Source: Sphingobacterium phlebotomi (lineage in GTDB: Bacteria > Bacteroidota > Bacteroidia > Sphingobacteriales > Sphingobacteriaceae). From it: 64,000 bases of DNA. Positions 51,547 through 61,320 of this stretch are shown in pieces. A program made the position numbers and the translations under genes. Position 1 is the first letter of the stretch. Every line of letters starts with the position of its first letter. Under the pieces are notes generated by a model. It ran no database searches. It saw only the letters and a program-made list of their open reading frames with translations, and had not been told where the DNA came from. The stretch spans positions 930,001-994,000 of the forward strand of contig NZ_VTAV01000001.1 of NCBI RefSeq assembly GCF_008180195.1, written 5' to 3'.

Positions 51547-54027
51547 ATGTCAAATACCTCTTTATTTCATAGTGATCGGGAAACACTATTTGTTGATGTT
51601 ATTTTACCATTATACATCGCTAAAACCTACACCTATCGCGTTCCTTTGGAATGGAATGCAGAGGTGGCCATTGGAAAGCGCGTTATTGTACAATTTGGGC
51701 GTAATAAAATCTACGCAGCGATCATTCATAAAGTTTCTAAAGAGGCGCCACTAAGTTATGAGGCGAAGTATATACTCCATGTCATAGACGAGGAACCGGT
51801 GGTTGATTCCAACCAGTTAGCTCTTTGGGAATGGATTTCCAGTTACTATATGTGCTATTTAGGAGAGGTTATGCAGGCGGCTTTACCCGCAGCATTAAAG
51901 ATGGCGAGCGAAACAAAAATTGTGGTATCAGAAAATGGAAATCTGGATCGTTCGCTTTTGTCCGATAAAGGATATATGGTCATGGACGCGTTGGATGTGG
52001 CAGGAGAATTGACAATAAACGATATTGTTAAACTATTAGGGCAGAGCACTGTTTTTCCCCTATTAAAAAAACTTTTTGATCAGGGGTACATTTTAATTTC
52101 AGAAGAGATTAAAGATAGGTATGTGCCGAAACGTAAGGCGTGTTTGAGGTTCGCGCCAGAATTTGATGATGCCGAGGGCATACGTAGTCTACTCGATTCT
52201 TTAAACCGTGCACCGAAACAACAGGACGCAGTTCTAGGCTTTATTCAACTTCGGAAAACCATGGCCGATATTACGCGACAAGATATTATGGAGGTTACGG
52301 GGGTAAGTTCGGGAATCGTAGGGTCATTGATCGAGAAAGGGGTGTTTGTGGTAGAGGAGAAGATCGTCTCGCGTTTAGGAGGTGAGGAAGTAGAAATAAC
52401 GGCTGATTTTGTATTCAACGAAGTACAACAACAAGCTTTTGACCAGATAGAGGGTTTTTTTGAAAAAAAAGACGTGGTGCTTTTGCATGGTGTCACGGCA
52501 TCAGGCAAAACACAGATTTACATACGTCTTATTGAGCAGGTCATCAGGGAAGGCAAAAATGCCTTATATCTCTTGCCGGAAATAGCACTGACTACACAGA
52601 TTACAGATCGTTTGAAACTGCATTTTGGAGATAAATTGGGTGTTTATCATTCGAAATTTAATGATAACGAGCGCGCAGAGGTATGGCATAAGGTGTTGAA
52701 AGGTGAATATAAAGTGGTGGTAGGTGCCCGTTCTTCGGTGTTTTTACCTTTTCAGCATTTGGGATTGGTCGTGGTTGATGAAGAACATGAGAATTCATAT
52801 AAACAATATGAACCTTCTCCTCGTTATCACGCTCGTGATACCGCGATCTATCTGGCGCATCTACAACAAGCAAAAGTGCTGTTGGGTTCAGCTACACCGT
52901 CGATAGAAAGCTATTACAATGCTAAAGCTAGTAAATATGGGCTTGTAGAATTGAAGGAGCGCTTTGGAGAATCTCAATTACCCGATATACAAATAGTCAA
53001 TATAGCAGAAGAGGGACGTAAAGAGCAAATGTTCTCTTACTTTAGTGGGGTTTTGTTACGAAGTATAACAGATGCGTTGGAACGTAAGGAGCAGGTTATC
53101 CTGTTTCAGAACAGGCGCGGACATACACCTTTTGTACAATGTAATACCTGTGGCTGGGTTGCCAAATGTGTGAACTGTGATGTAAGTCTGACGTATCATA
53201 AATCCACTAATCATTTGCATTGTCATTATTGCGGACACACCGAACCCCCGATACAGGTTTGCCCCGCTTGCGGAATGCCACATATTGAAAGTAAAGGATT
53301 TGGAACAGAAAGAGTAGAAGAAGAATTGGAATTGCTGTTGCCACAAGCACGCATAGGACGTTTAGATTTAGATTCTACTAAAGGGAAATATGGATTTGAG
53401 AAGATCATTACGGCGTTTGATGAACACGAATTCGATATTCTGGTAGGCACACAGATGGTGGCAAAGGGTCTGGATTTCGGACGTGTGAGTCTGATTGGCA
53501 TTATCAATGCCGATGCGATGATTAATTTTCCGGATTTCCGAGCGTATGAACGTGCGTTTTCATTGTTTTCGCAGGTAGCCGGACGCGCAGGACGCCGGGA
53601 ACACAAAGGAACAGTGATTATTCAAACCCATACCCCTCATCATAGGGTGTTGGAACAAGTGATTCAACATGATTATGAAGGGATGTTCATGACAGAAATA
53701 AAAGAGCGTAAGAACTATTTATATCCTCCTTTTTACCGTATTATTAAATTAGATGTTCGTCATACAGACATGCAGAATGCTCGTGAGGCGGCTAATCGTT
53801 TAGCAAATTTGCTCCGTACGCAACTGGGGAATAGGGTACTCGGACCGGAACCACCTTTAATTTCGCGTATCCGGAATCACTTCATTCAAACGGTTACCTT
53901 AAAAATAGAACGTAACAACGTAAGTATCAATCGAGTCAAGGAATTAATCAACCAGGTGATAACGCAATTTGGTATGGAAAAACAGTACAAAGGCGTACGT
54001 ATTTCCATTGATGTAGATCCTTACTGA
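51547..54027 (+). CDS. priA: Primosomal replication restart helicase PriA
   Basis: 826 residues. The N-terminal 3'-DNA-binding domain (about 15-115) recognises fork ends. The superfamily 2 helicase core has Walker A GVTASGKTQ, LLPEIALTTQ, the DEAH-type VVDEEHENSYKQ, GSATPSIES and VAGRAGRREHKG. The zinc region inserts between helicase lobes: CNTCGWVAKCVNC and CHYCGHTE...CPACG, eight cysteines as expected. It loads the replisome at stalled forks. Its last 7 bases overlap the convergent lutB-like gene. Confidence 0.96.
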   Translation: MSNTSLFHSDRETLFVDVILPLYIAKTYTYRVPLEWNAEVAIGKRVIVQFGRNKIYAAIIHKVSKEAPLSYEAKYILHVIDEEPVVDSNQLALWEWISSYYMCYLGEVMQAALPAALKMASETKIVVSENGNLDRSLLSDKGYMVMDALDVAGELTINDIVKLLGQSTVFPLLKKLFDQGYILISEEIKDRYVPKRKACLRFAPEFDDAEGIRSLLDSLNRAPKQQDAVLGFIQLRKTMADITRQDIMEVTGVSSGIVGSLIEKGVFVVEEKIVSRLGGEEVEITADFVFNEVQQQAFDQIEGFFEKKDVVLLHGVTASGKTQIYIRLIEQVIREGKNALYLLPEIALTTQITDRLKLHFGDKLGVYHSKFNDNERAEVWHKVLKGEYKVVVGARSSVFLPFQHLGLVVVDEEHENSYKQYEPSPRYHARDTAIYLAHLQQAKVLLGSATPSIESYYNAKASKYGLVELKERFGESQLPDIQIVNIAEEGRKEQMFSYFSGVLLRSITDALERKEQVILFQNRRGHTPFVQCNTCGWVAKCVNCDVSLTYHKSTNHLHCHYCGHTEPPIQVCPACGMPHIESKGFGTERVEEELELLLPQARIGRLDLDSTKGKYGFEKIITAFDEHEFDILVGTQMVAKGLDFGRVSLIGIINADAMINFPDFRAYERAFSLFSQVAGRAGRREHKGTVIIQTHTPHHRVLEQVIQHDYEGMFMTEIKERKNYLYPPFYRIIKLDVRHTDMQNAREAANRLANLLRTQLGNRVLGPEPPLISRIRNHFIQTVTLKIERNNVSINRVKELINQVITQFGMEKQYKGVRISIDVDPY

Positions 54028-55298
54028 TCTTTTCGCTCTTTCCACTGTTTGGAAAACGATTTTTCTGCGAGCTTTGGAAGCTTTCGATGCTCTCCCCAAG
54101 TTTTCTTGAAAAAAAACTGTAAGAAGAAATTTTTCGTTTTTCCACTAAAAAAATCGAGTAAACCGCGATGTTGGATAGTATAAGTAAATACTTTCCACAC
54201 ACGTTTTTCCTTTTTCGGAATTAAACCCTGCTGTACCGAATCCCGACGATTAAGTAACGCCAACCGGAGGAAGTCGATGCCAACGGCACATGCGTCGAAG
54301 CATTTTCCACAAAGTGGTGAAGCGTAAGCCGGATACTTGAATTCCGATACGCTTGTTAAGTTGGGAGGTATAAGTGAATCGATAAGGATTTGATAGGTTG
54401 TGTCATACGTTTTTTTAGTAATATTTTGATAGGTTGGACATACACTTAAGCAGGCTTCGCAACAGATGCAATAAAGAGCTTGGCGCTGGTCGTTTTTTTC
54501 CAATACATTCGTCCGGCCGTTGTCGAGTAAGATGACATACATTTCTTCTGGGCCATCCGTATCGTGCTCTTGTCGGGGTCCACTTAGAATCGTATTATAT
54601 GCCGTAAGATTTTGGCCCGTTCCATGTGAAGCTACTAAAGGCCAGAACAGATCCACATCATTGATACTAGGAATGATTTTTTCTATTCCGACTAATGCAA
54701 TGTGAACCTTTGAAAAGGAAGTGGCAAGTCTCGTATTCCCATCATTCTCCGTAATAGCAATGCTTCCTGTATCAGCGATAATAAAATTTGCTCCCGAGAT
54801 GCCAATATCTGCCGTTGTGTACTTTTTCCGTAACAATTCACCGGTTTTCATCGCCAGTTGTTCTGCTGATGCATCTGACGGCGTGTCAAAATTATGCTCG
54901 AAGATTTCGACATTTTGTTTCTCAAAAAAATGGTTAAGCTCGATTTCCTCCGTTACCATAGACTTGGATTTCACGACAGATTGCGCCTGATGACGTTCCA
55001 TAATTTTGGAAATCTCCTGACGAGCTTCTTCCGCATCATTAGCCCAAATAACCTGTCCACCTCTTTTGGTAAAGTTGCTTTCAAAATCTAAGAGATAACG
55101 CTCTAGATTTTCGATCGTTTTCCACTTGATTAGATTGGCTTTCTTTTTCGAATTTTCCAAATCGAGAAATTTGCTTTTACTACGCTCAAATGCGAGACGA
55201 TACTTGTCTAGATTGGTGCTGATAATCTCCCGACGCCGTTGGTCAAAGGGTTTGGTAGCACTATCTTTTAAAAACTTATCTGCAACACGCTCTCCCAT
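54021..55298 (-). CDS. lutB: LutB/LldF-like iron-sulfur lactate oxidation protein
   Basis: 425 residues, a little short for LutB (about 460-480). The N-terminal LUD domain spans about 60-290 (GISGANFIIADTGSIAITEN, VALVG-like strand IALVGIEKIIP). Two cysteine clusters follow: CICCEACLSVCP (CxxCxxCxxxCP plus one extra Cys) and CGKCFDACAVGID, for two 4Fe-4S centres. In LutABC it oxidises L-lactate to pyruvate. No lutA or lutC lies beside it here; it follows aspS by 9 bases and is probably cotranscribed with it. The role is inferred from family only. Confidence 0.87.
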   Translation of the reverse strand: MGERVADKFLKDSATKPFDQRRREIISTNLDKYRLAFERSKSKFLDLENSKKKANLIKWKTIENLERYLLDFESNFTKRGGQVIWANDAEEARQEISKIMERHQAQSVVKSKSMVTEEIELNHFFEKQNVEIFEHNFDTPSDASAEQLAMKTGELLRKKYTTADIGISGANFIIADTGSIAITENDGNTRLATSFSKVHIALVGIEKIIPSINDVDLFWPLVASHGTGQNLTAYNTILSGPRQEHDTDGPEEMYVILLDNGRTNVLEKNDQRQALYCICCEACLSVCPTYQNITKKTYDTTYQILIDSLIPPNLTSVSEFKYPAYASPLCGKCFDACAVGIDFLRLALLNRRDSVQQGLIPKKEKRVWKVFTYTIQHRGLLDFFSGKTKNFFLQFFFKKTWGEHRKLPKLAEKSFSKQWKERKDQ

Positions 55299-55307
55299 GA
55301 GGTAAAA

Positions 55308-57068
55308 CTAATCTTTTTCCAAAATATTCACAATTAAGCTCAATTCTTCCAGTTGTGTTTGGTCAATGGGCGCAGGAGCATCGATCATGACATCACGCCC
55401 TGCATTGTTTTTCGGGAAGGCAATAAAGTCCCGAATGGTTTCCTGTCCACTTAAAATAGCTACCAAACGATCGAGACCAAACGCCAACCCACCGTGTGGA
55501 GGTGCGCCGTATTGGAATGCGCTCAATAGGAAACCAAACTGTTCTTGTGCCTGTTCTGGTGTAAATCCGAGGTGTTTGAACATCATCGCCTGTGTTTCTT
55601 TATCATGGATACGGATAGAACCGCCGCCAATCTCATTGCCGTTCAGCACCAAATCATATGCATTAGCGCGAACTTTTCCTGGATCAGTATTCAGAAGATG
55701 CATGTCTTCTTTTTTGGGAGAAGTGAATGGATGGTGCATAGCATGGTAACGTCCTGTCTCTTCATCCCATTCCAATAATGGGAAATCCACAATCCATAAT
55801 GGAGCAAACTCATCCGGTTTGCGTAACCCCAAACGGCTAGCCAGCTCCATACGTAAGGCGCTTAGCTGTGTACGTGTTTTGTCTGCCGGACCGGACAGCA
55901 CCAAAATAAGATCTCCAGCTTTTGCGCCTGTAACTTCCGCCCATTTGGCAAGGTCGGCTTGATCATAAAACTTATCGACAGATGATTTGAATGTTCCGTC
56001 CAGTTCGCACTTACAGTATACCATGCCCAATGCGCCTATCTGCGGGCGTCTTACCCAATCGATTAACGCATCGATTTGTTTTCGTGTATAGGAAGCCGCC
56101 TCTGGTACAGCTATGCCGACTACCAATTCCGCATTGTTAAACACTGTAAATTCTTTGTGTTGGGTGATGGCATTCAGTTCGCCAAACTCCATGCCGAAGC
56201 GGATGTCGGGTTTGTCGTTTCCGTATCTTCGCATGGCTTCGTCATACGTCATGCGAGGAAATTGTGCGATATCGATACGGTGTATCGTTTGCAATAAATG
56301 ACGTGTCAATCCCTCAAAAACGTTTAGAATATCTTCTTGTTCAATGAAGGACATTTCACAGTCAATCTGCGTGAACTCTGGCTGACGGTCGGCACGTAAA
56401 TCTTCGTCCCGAAAACACTTTACAATCTGGAAATATTTATCTAAACCACCTACCATCAATAACTGTTTAAAAGTCTGTGGCGATTGGGGTAAGGCGTAGA
56501 ACTGTCCGGGGTTCATACGGGAGGGAACCACGAAGTCGCGTGCACCTTCTGGTGTGGACTTAATTAAATAAGGTGTTTCTACTTCGCAAAAGTCCAAATC
56601 AGATAGGTAATTACGAACCTCTTGTGTTACTTTATGGCGGAAAAGTAGGCTGTTTTTTACCGGATTACGGCGAATATCCAAATAACGGTATTTCATGCGT
56701 AGATCTTCCCCACCGTCGGTTTCCTCCTCTATCGTAAAAGGAGGAAGCTGTGATTCGTTCAGTATAGTTAATTCGCTTACAAGTACTTCGATCTCCCCGG
56801 TAGAGATATTTACGTTTTTAGATTCCCGCTCGATAACAGTACCTTTTATCTGTATGACAAACTCACGCCCCAATGATCTCGCCTGCTGCATAATGGTTTC
56901 ATCGGTACGTGCCTCATCAAAGATCAACTGCGTAATACCATAACGGTCGCGCAAGTCTATCCAGATCATAAATCCTTTATCACGTGACTTTTGAACCCAG
57001 CCCGCTAATGTAACCTCTTTATCTGCATCGGTGATCCGTAATTCACCGCAATTATGGCTTCTATACAT
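55308..57068 (-). CDS. aspS: Aspartyl-tRNA synthetase
   Basis: 586 residues from [13 protein letters not shown]-fold anticodon domain about 1-105 ([20 protein letters not shown]). Class II core: motif 1 in [19 protein letters not shown], motif 2 [18 protein letters not shown], and motif 3 [14 protein letters not shown]; the bacterial-type insert lies between 2 and 3. The frame extends 38 codons upstream to 57182, but the -7 octamer TATTTTTG at 57081-57074 lies inside that stretch, so ATG 57068 is the start. Confidence 0.96.
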   Translation of the reverse strand: MYRSHNCGELRITDADKEVTLAGWVQKSRDKGFMIWIDLRDRYGITQLIFDEARTDETIMQQARSLGREFVIQIKGTVIERESKNVNISTGEIEVLVSELTILNESQLPPFTIEEETDGGEDLRMKYRYLDIRRNPVKNSLLFRHKVTQEVRNYLSDLDFCEVETPYLIKSTPEGARDFVVPSRMNPGQFYALPQSPQTFKQLLMVGGLDKYFQIVKCFRDEDLRADRQPEFTQIDCEMSFIEQEDILNVFEGLTRHLLQTIHRIDIAQFPRMTYDEAMRRYGNDKPDIRFGMEFGELNAITQHKEFTVFNNAELVVGIAVPEAASYTRKQIDALIDWVRRPQIGALGMVYCKCELDGTFKSSVDKFYDQADLAKWAEVTGAKAGDLILVLSGPADKTRTQLSALRMELASRLGLRKPDEFAPLWIVDFPLLEWDEETGRYHAMHHPFTSPKKEDMHLLNTDPGKVRANAYDLVLNGNEIGGGSIRIHDKETQAMMFKHLGFTPEQAQEQFGFLLSAFQYGAPPHGGLAFGLDRLVAILSGQETIRDFIAFPKNNAGRDVMIDAPAPIDQTQLEELSLIVNILEKD

Positions 57069-57073
57069 GTTGG

Positions 57074-57103
57074 CAAAAATATTGGATTTTACGGACAATA
57101 AAG
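57074..57103 (-). promoter_or_regulatory. Promoter of aspS-lutB
   Basis: On the minus strand TTTA (57103-57100), 18 bases, TATTTTTG (57081-57074), ending 5 bases before ATG 57068. It fixes the aspS start and implies a leaderless or near-leaderless message. Between it and the MraZ operator (57104-57301) I see no gene. Confidence 0.6.
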
Positions 57104-57301
57104 ATTTGTTTGTTCTTTTTTTGTTCGATAATGATTTCACCACTTTGTGGTTCTCCCACTTTGCCCCACCTGGAAAACTCATCCTTAGTATTATCCCATC
57201 CTGTCAAATATCCGCAGCGACGAGATTTGATTCTTTTTTGAGGGAAAAAAGAACGACTATGTAGTATTTCTTCGATGTGGAAAACTTTTTTGTGTTATAT
57301 T

Positions 57302-57331
57302 GTGGGGGAAAGTGGGAGAAAGTGTATACTT
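57302..57331 (+). promoter_or_regulatory. MraZ operator (three 10-bp direct repeats)
   Basis: GTGGGGGAAA, GTGGGAGAAA, GTGTATACTT: three head-to-tail units with a GTGG core at 10-base steps, the known layout of MraZ boxes (TGGGN repeats). The third unit is degenerate and merges with TATACTTTT, a possible -7 region. It lies 32 bases before the mraZ start, so autorepression of the dcw cluster is expected. Confidence 0.8.
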
Positions 57332-57363
57332 TTACATTTAAAATTAGATTAGCTGTATAGACT

Positions 57364-57840
57364 GTGAACTATTTAATCGGAGAATACGAATGCAAGCTGG
57401 ACGCCAAAGGTAGAATGGTGGTTCCTGTCGCGCTCAAAAGGCAATTGCCTGATGTGGAGCGGGATGGGCTTGTGGTGAACCGTGGCTTCGAGAAAAATTT
57501 AGTTATTTATACGCGGGCAGAATGGAATAAGATTTTAAAGCAGTTGTCTAGGCTTAATCAATTTCAGCCCAAGAATCGGGATTTTGTAAGAAAGTTTATG
57601 AGCGGGGCGACAGAGTTAATGCTTGATTCGGCGGGGAGGGTTTTATTGCCAAAGAGTCTGTTGGAATATGGAGAAGTAGAGAGTGAGTTAGTGTTGGCTT
57701 GTAACTTGGAAAAAATAGAGGTCTGGTCGAAAGCGAAGTACGAAGAACAGTTGGATGCCATATCAGAAGACGATTTTTCGGATTTGGCTGCGCAGGTGAT
57801 GGGAGGATTTGATCTGGAAGGAGGGCGGGATGGCGAATAA
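57364..57840 (+). CDS. mraZ: Transcriptional regulator MraZ
   Basis: 158 residues from a GTG start, MNYLIGEYECKLDAKGRMVVP. Two AbrB-like SpoVT repeats: the first about 3-55 (LDAKGRMVVPVALKRQL), the second about 75-125 (LDSAGRVLLPKSLLEYG). MraZ forms ring oligomers and binds the GTGGG repeats seen just upstream, repressing the division and cell wall cluster. Its end overlaps rsmH by 11 bases. Confidence 0.95.
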   Translation: MNYLIGEYECKLDAKGRMVVPVALKRQLPDVERDGLVVNRGFEKNLVIYTRAEWNKILKQLSRLNQFQPKNRDFVRKFMSGATELMLDSAGRVLLPKSLLEYGEVESELVLACNLEKIEVWSKAKYEEQLDAISEDDFSDLAAQVMGGFDLEGGRDGE

Positions 57841-58747
57841 TCCTATTGTTTACCACGTTCCGGTGATGCTGGAGGAATGTATGGATGCATTGGCTATTAA
57901 GCCGGATGGTGTGTATGTTGACGTGACGTTTGGCGGTGGCGGGCACTCACGGGAAATATTAAAAAGATTAGGTGATAAAGGCAGGTTGATCGCGTTTGAT
58001 CAGGACCCGGATGCGGTGAAGAATACATTGGATGATCCGCGTTTCACATTGGTGCATCACAATTTTAGGTTCTTGAAAAACAACCTTAGATTAATGGGTA
58101 TTCGGCAGGTGGATGGGGTTTTGGCGGATTTGGGTGTTTCTTCCCATCAATTTGATTCGCCTGAGCGTGGTTTTTCTATTCGTTATGATGCTGGTTTGGA
58201 TATGCGGATGGACCAAGTGTCTGATTTAGATGCGAAGAAAGTATTACATACATATGTAGAAGCCGAGCTGCATCGCATTTTTGGCATGTATGGCGAAATA
58301 CAGAATGCGCGTTCGTTAGCAAAAACGATCGTAACGGCACGGATAAGTGAACCAATTGAAACGGTGAATGCCTTGAAAGAAGTGATTAAGCGTCTGGTGC
58401 CGAAAGGAAAGGAGCATAAATATCATGCGCAGGTATTTCAGGCGTTACGTATTGAGGTGAACCGTGAGTTGGAGGCGTTGCAGGAGTTTTTGGAACAAAC
58501 GGTGGCGGTGTTGAAGCCGGGAGGACGCTTGGTTGTGATGTCTTACCATTCGTTGGAAGATCGGTTGGTGAAGAATTTTATGCAAAAAGGAAAGTTTAGG
58601 GGGGAAGTGGAAAAGGATTTCTTTGGAAATGAAATAAAACCGTTTAAAGTTATCAGTCGCAAAGCGGTGACAGCAAATGCGGATGAATTGGCGATAAACA
58701 ATAGAGCACGTAGCGCGAAGCTGCGTATAGCAGAACGCGGAGCTTAA
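57830..58747 (+). CDS. rsmH: 16S rRNA (cytosine1402-N4)-methyltransferase
   Basis: 305 residues from MANNPIVYHVPVMLEECM. A Shine-Dalgarno-like GGAGGGCGGG just before ATG 57830 supports this start over the one at 57809. SAM motif YVDVTFGGGGHSREIL, then GVLADLGVSSHQFDSPERGFS, PKGKEHKYHAQVFQALRIEVN (read in parts) and VMSYHSLEDRLVKNF. N4-methylates C1402 in the ribosomal P site. Second gene of the dcw cluster. Confidence 0.95.
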   Translation: MANNPIVYHVPVMLEECMDALAIKPDGVYVDVTFGGGGHSREILKRLGDKGRLIAFDQDPDAVKNTLDDPRFTLVHHNFRFLKNNLRLMGIRQVDGVLADLGVSSHQFDSPERGFSIRYDAGLDMRMDQVSDLDAKKVLHTYVEAELHRIFGMYGEIQNARSLAKTIVTARISEPIETVNALKEVIKRLVPKGKEHKYHAQVFQALRIEVNRELEALQEFLEQTVAVLKPGGRLVVMSYHSLEDRLVKNFMQKGKFRGEVEKDFFGNEIKPFKVISRKAVTANADELAINNRARSAKLRIAERGA

Positions 58748-58760
58748 TTTTTGGAGAGAT

Positions 58761-59174
58761 ATGTCTAGAAAAAACACGGTCAAAAACAAAGAATTAAGCG
58801 AAGAGGTTCAAGAAAAAATGAACGAGTCTGTTGAAGAAAAGGTGGAGGAAACACAGCATTTTCTTCGTTCTATTTTTTCAACAAAGCATTTGTCCAGCTA
58901 TTTGGTGGCGAGAAATTTGCCTTTTGCGGCGTTTGTGGCGTTGCTTGGTTTATTGTATATCTCTAATCGACATTTGGCGGAAAGAACAGTGCGGGCTATT
59001 GATCAATTAGGGCGTGAAGCGAAAGAGTTGAGTTGGGATTATAAATCTTTATCTGCCGAATTGATGAAGCTAACAACGCAAACAGAGATTGCAAAGCGGG
59101 CGGATACCTTAGGATTGAAAGAACGCATGGAGCCGCCGATTAAGTTGGAGGTAGTAAAAGAAGAAAAGAAGTAA
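58761..59174 (+). CDS. ftsL: FtsL-like cell division protein
   Basis: 137 residues. A charged cytoplasmic head (about 1-50, EELSEEVQEKMNESVEEKVE-type, coiled), one membrane helix (about 52-69, LPFAAFVALLGLLYIS), then a periplasmic coiled coil (AERTVRAIDQLGREAKELSW, LMKLTTQTEIAKRADTLGLK). Sequence identity within FtsL is always low; the call rests on topology and place between rsmH and the division transpeptidase. FtsL with FtsB/FtsQ activates FtsWI. Confidence 0.85.
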   Translation: MSRKNTVKNKELSEEVQEKMNESVEEKVEETQHFLRSIFSTKHLSSYLVARNLPFAAFVALLGLLYISNRHLAERTVRAIDQLGREAKELSWDYKSLSAELMKLTTQTEIAKRADTLGLKERMEPPIKLEVVKEEKK

Positions 59175-59194
59175 ACAGATAGACACGGAGTCGT

Positions 59195-61315
59195 ATGAAT
59201 ATTAGGAAAACTATACTTATTCGCGTATACGTGGCATTTGGCCTTATGGTGCTTTTTGCGCTAACGGTATTCGGTAAGCTCCTGCATCTGCAATATGTAG
59301 ATGGTGGGGAGTGGCGTGCGATGGTGGATAGCTTGACTATTCGGGAGCGTGGGATTGAAGCGGCTCGGGGTAATATTTATTCCAACGACGGTAGCTTATT
59401 AGCTACTTCTGTTCCCGAATATGAACTTCGTTTTGACGCGATGTCGATTCCATTAGAGGCTAATGATGTGTTTCATTCTAAAGTGGATTCATTGGCAACA
59501 CGTTTGTCGGCGCATTTTAAAGATAAATCTTCTCGACAGTATTTAACCTTACTGAAAAATGCACGTGCAAAAAAACAACGGTATGTTCTGATTAAACGGA
59601 ATGTTTCGCATCAGGACTTAAAGGTTATCAGGACTTTTCCTTTGTTTCACACATTCAGGGAGGGGAAGAAACGATATTCTACTAGTTTGGTTACGGTGCG
59701 CGAAAACAAGCGGATTTTGCCATTCACCAATTTGGCGGCTAGAACGATAGGTTATAAGAATACGAAAGGGGATACTGTGCTGGTAGGTTTAGAAGGTGCT
59801 TATGGAAAATATATCGACGGGACAAGCGGTTCGCAGCTGATGCAGCGTATTGCGGGTGGTGTTTGGGTGCCTGTAAATCGAGAGGTGGAAGTTGCGCCGG
59901 TCGACGGTTCGGATATCATTTCGACGTTAGATGTAAATATGCAGGACATGGCGCAGCGGGCATTGGAGAAGCAGCTGATTGCCAGTGATGCGGATAATGG
60001 TTGTGTTGTGGTCATGGAGGTAAGGACGGGAGAGGTTAGAGCTATTGCGAATTTTACACGAGATAAAGAAGGTGTTTTTCGAGAAAAATATAACTATGCT
60101 ATTGCGCAGGGAGCCGACCCTGGCTCAACATTCAAACTGGCGAGCTACTTAGCCTTGTTGGATGATGGCTTTGTGGATACGTCAAGCACAGTGGATATCG
60201 GAAACGGAACCTATAAAGTGCCTTCTCATACGATACGGGATTCGCATGCACCAAAAAAATCAGTTTTGACGGTGAAAGAAGCTTTTGAAGAATCCTCGAA
60301 TGTAGGTGTTGCTAAATTGATAAACACCCACTATGGAGACAAACCGGCGAAATATACGTCGAAGCTGCATCATTTTGGATTGGGCAAACCTTTAGGATTA
60401 CAGATTCCTGGCGAGGCCATCCCTTGGGTGAAGATGCCGGATAGTAAAACATGGAGTAAGCTATCCCTGGTACAGATGGCGTATGGTTACGAATTGCGGT
60501 TGACACCGTTGCAGACGTTAGCACTTTACAATGCGGTTGCTAACGATGGAAAAATGCTGGCTCCTTTGTTTGTAAAAGAAATCCGTCATCTGGGGAATAC
60601 CGTGGAGCGATTCGAAGCAAAGGTAATTAATAAGCAGGTTGCATCGAAAGAAGCCATCCGTAAAATGCAAGGAATGCTGGAAGGGGTGATGACAGAGGGA
60701 ACGGGAAAACGGCTAAGTTCCCCATTATATACTTCAGCAGGTAAAACGGGTACAGCACAAATGAACGACGGTGCTAGAGGGTATGGACAACGTCGTTATC
60801 AATCATCCTTTGCCGGTTATTTCCCGGCGGACAATCCGAAATATTCCCTGATCGTAGTCATTCGGAATCCAAGAAAAGGATATTATGGTGGGGCGATTGC
60901 TGGTCCGGTCTTTAAAGAGCTGGCAGATATGATCTATGCAAATGACTTAACCTTGCATGGAACGCTGGCAAACAGAAAAGTAAATACGGCTGGTTCAAAA
61001 TTGCCATTGACATTGAGAGGTTCGAAAGAGGCATCAAATACTGTTTACCAAGCGTTAGGATTTAACCCGTCAAATTGGGATACGATAGCACAGACGGCGG
61101 ATTCATCCACCAAAGCGGCTCCTTTTGTGGAGGCTCAGGTAAAAGAAGGAGTCGTGCCGGATGTATTGGGTATGGGTTTGTCGGATGCGATATTCACCAT
61201 GGAGAATGCGGGATTTAAAACAAAGATTTCTGGTTGGGGTAAAGTCGTTAATCAATCCCTTGTTGCTGGAACAAAATTAAAGGTAGGTACGCCTATAGAA
61301 TTGGCGCTGAATTAA
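59195..61315 (+). CDS. ftsI: Division-type penicillin-binding protein with PASTA domain
   Basis: 706 residues. N-terminal membrane anchor (about 8-26), pedestal dimerisation domain (about 55-220, RGNIYSNDGSLLATSVPEYE), transpeptidase (about 245-600) with active-site SxxK in GSTFKLASYLA, SSN in EESSNVGVAKL and KTGT in AGKTGTAQMN. One C-terminal PASTA domain (VVPDVLGMGLSDAIFTMENA) covers about 645-706. PASTA on FtsI is typical of Bacteroidota and Gram-positive relatives, not E. coli. Makes septal peptidoglycan cross-links; five bases before murE. Confidence 0.93.
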   Translation: MNIRKTILIRVYVAFGLMVLFALTVFGKLLHLQYVDGGEWRAMVDSLTIRERGIEAARGNIYSNDGSLLATSVPEYELRFDAMSIPLEANDVFHSKVDSLATRLSAHFKDKSSRQYLTLLKNARAKKQRYVLIKRNVSHQDLKVIRTFPLFHTFREGKKRYSTSLVTVRENKRILPFTNLAARTIGYKNTKGDTVLVGLEGAYGKYIDGTSGSQLMQRIAGGVWVPVNREVEVAPVDGSDIISTLDVNMQDMAQRALEKQLIASDADNGCVVVMEVRTGEVRAIANFTRDKEGVFREKYNYAIAQGADPGSTFKLASYLALLDDGFVDTSSTVDIGNGTYKVPSHTIRDSHAPKKSVLTVKEAFEESSNVGVAKLINTHYGDKPAKYTSKLHHFGLGKPLGLQIPGEAIPWVKMPDSKTWSKLSLVQMAYGYELRLTPLQTLALYNAVANDGKMLAPLFVKEIRHLGNTVERFEAKVINKQVASKEAIRKMQGMLEGVMTEGTGKRLSSPLYTSAGKTGTAQMNDGARGYGQRRYQSSFAGYFPADNPKYSLIVVIRNPRKGYYGGAIAGPVFKELADMIYANDLTLHGTLANRKVNTAGSKLPLTLRGSKEASNTVYQALGFNPSNWDTIAQTADSSTKAAPFVEAQVKEGVVPDVLGMGLSDAIFTMENAGFKTKISGWGKVVNQSLVAGTKLKVGTPIELALN

Positions 61316-61320
61316 AAGAT

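Noticed and set aside
57069..57182. N-terminal extension of aspS
   Set aside because: The promoter octamer lies inside it, and aspartyl-tRNA synthetases begin near [11 protein letters not shown].
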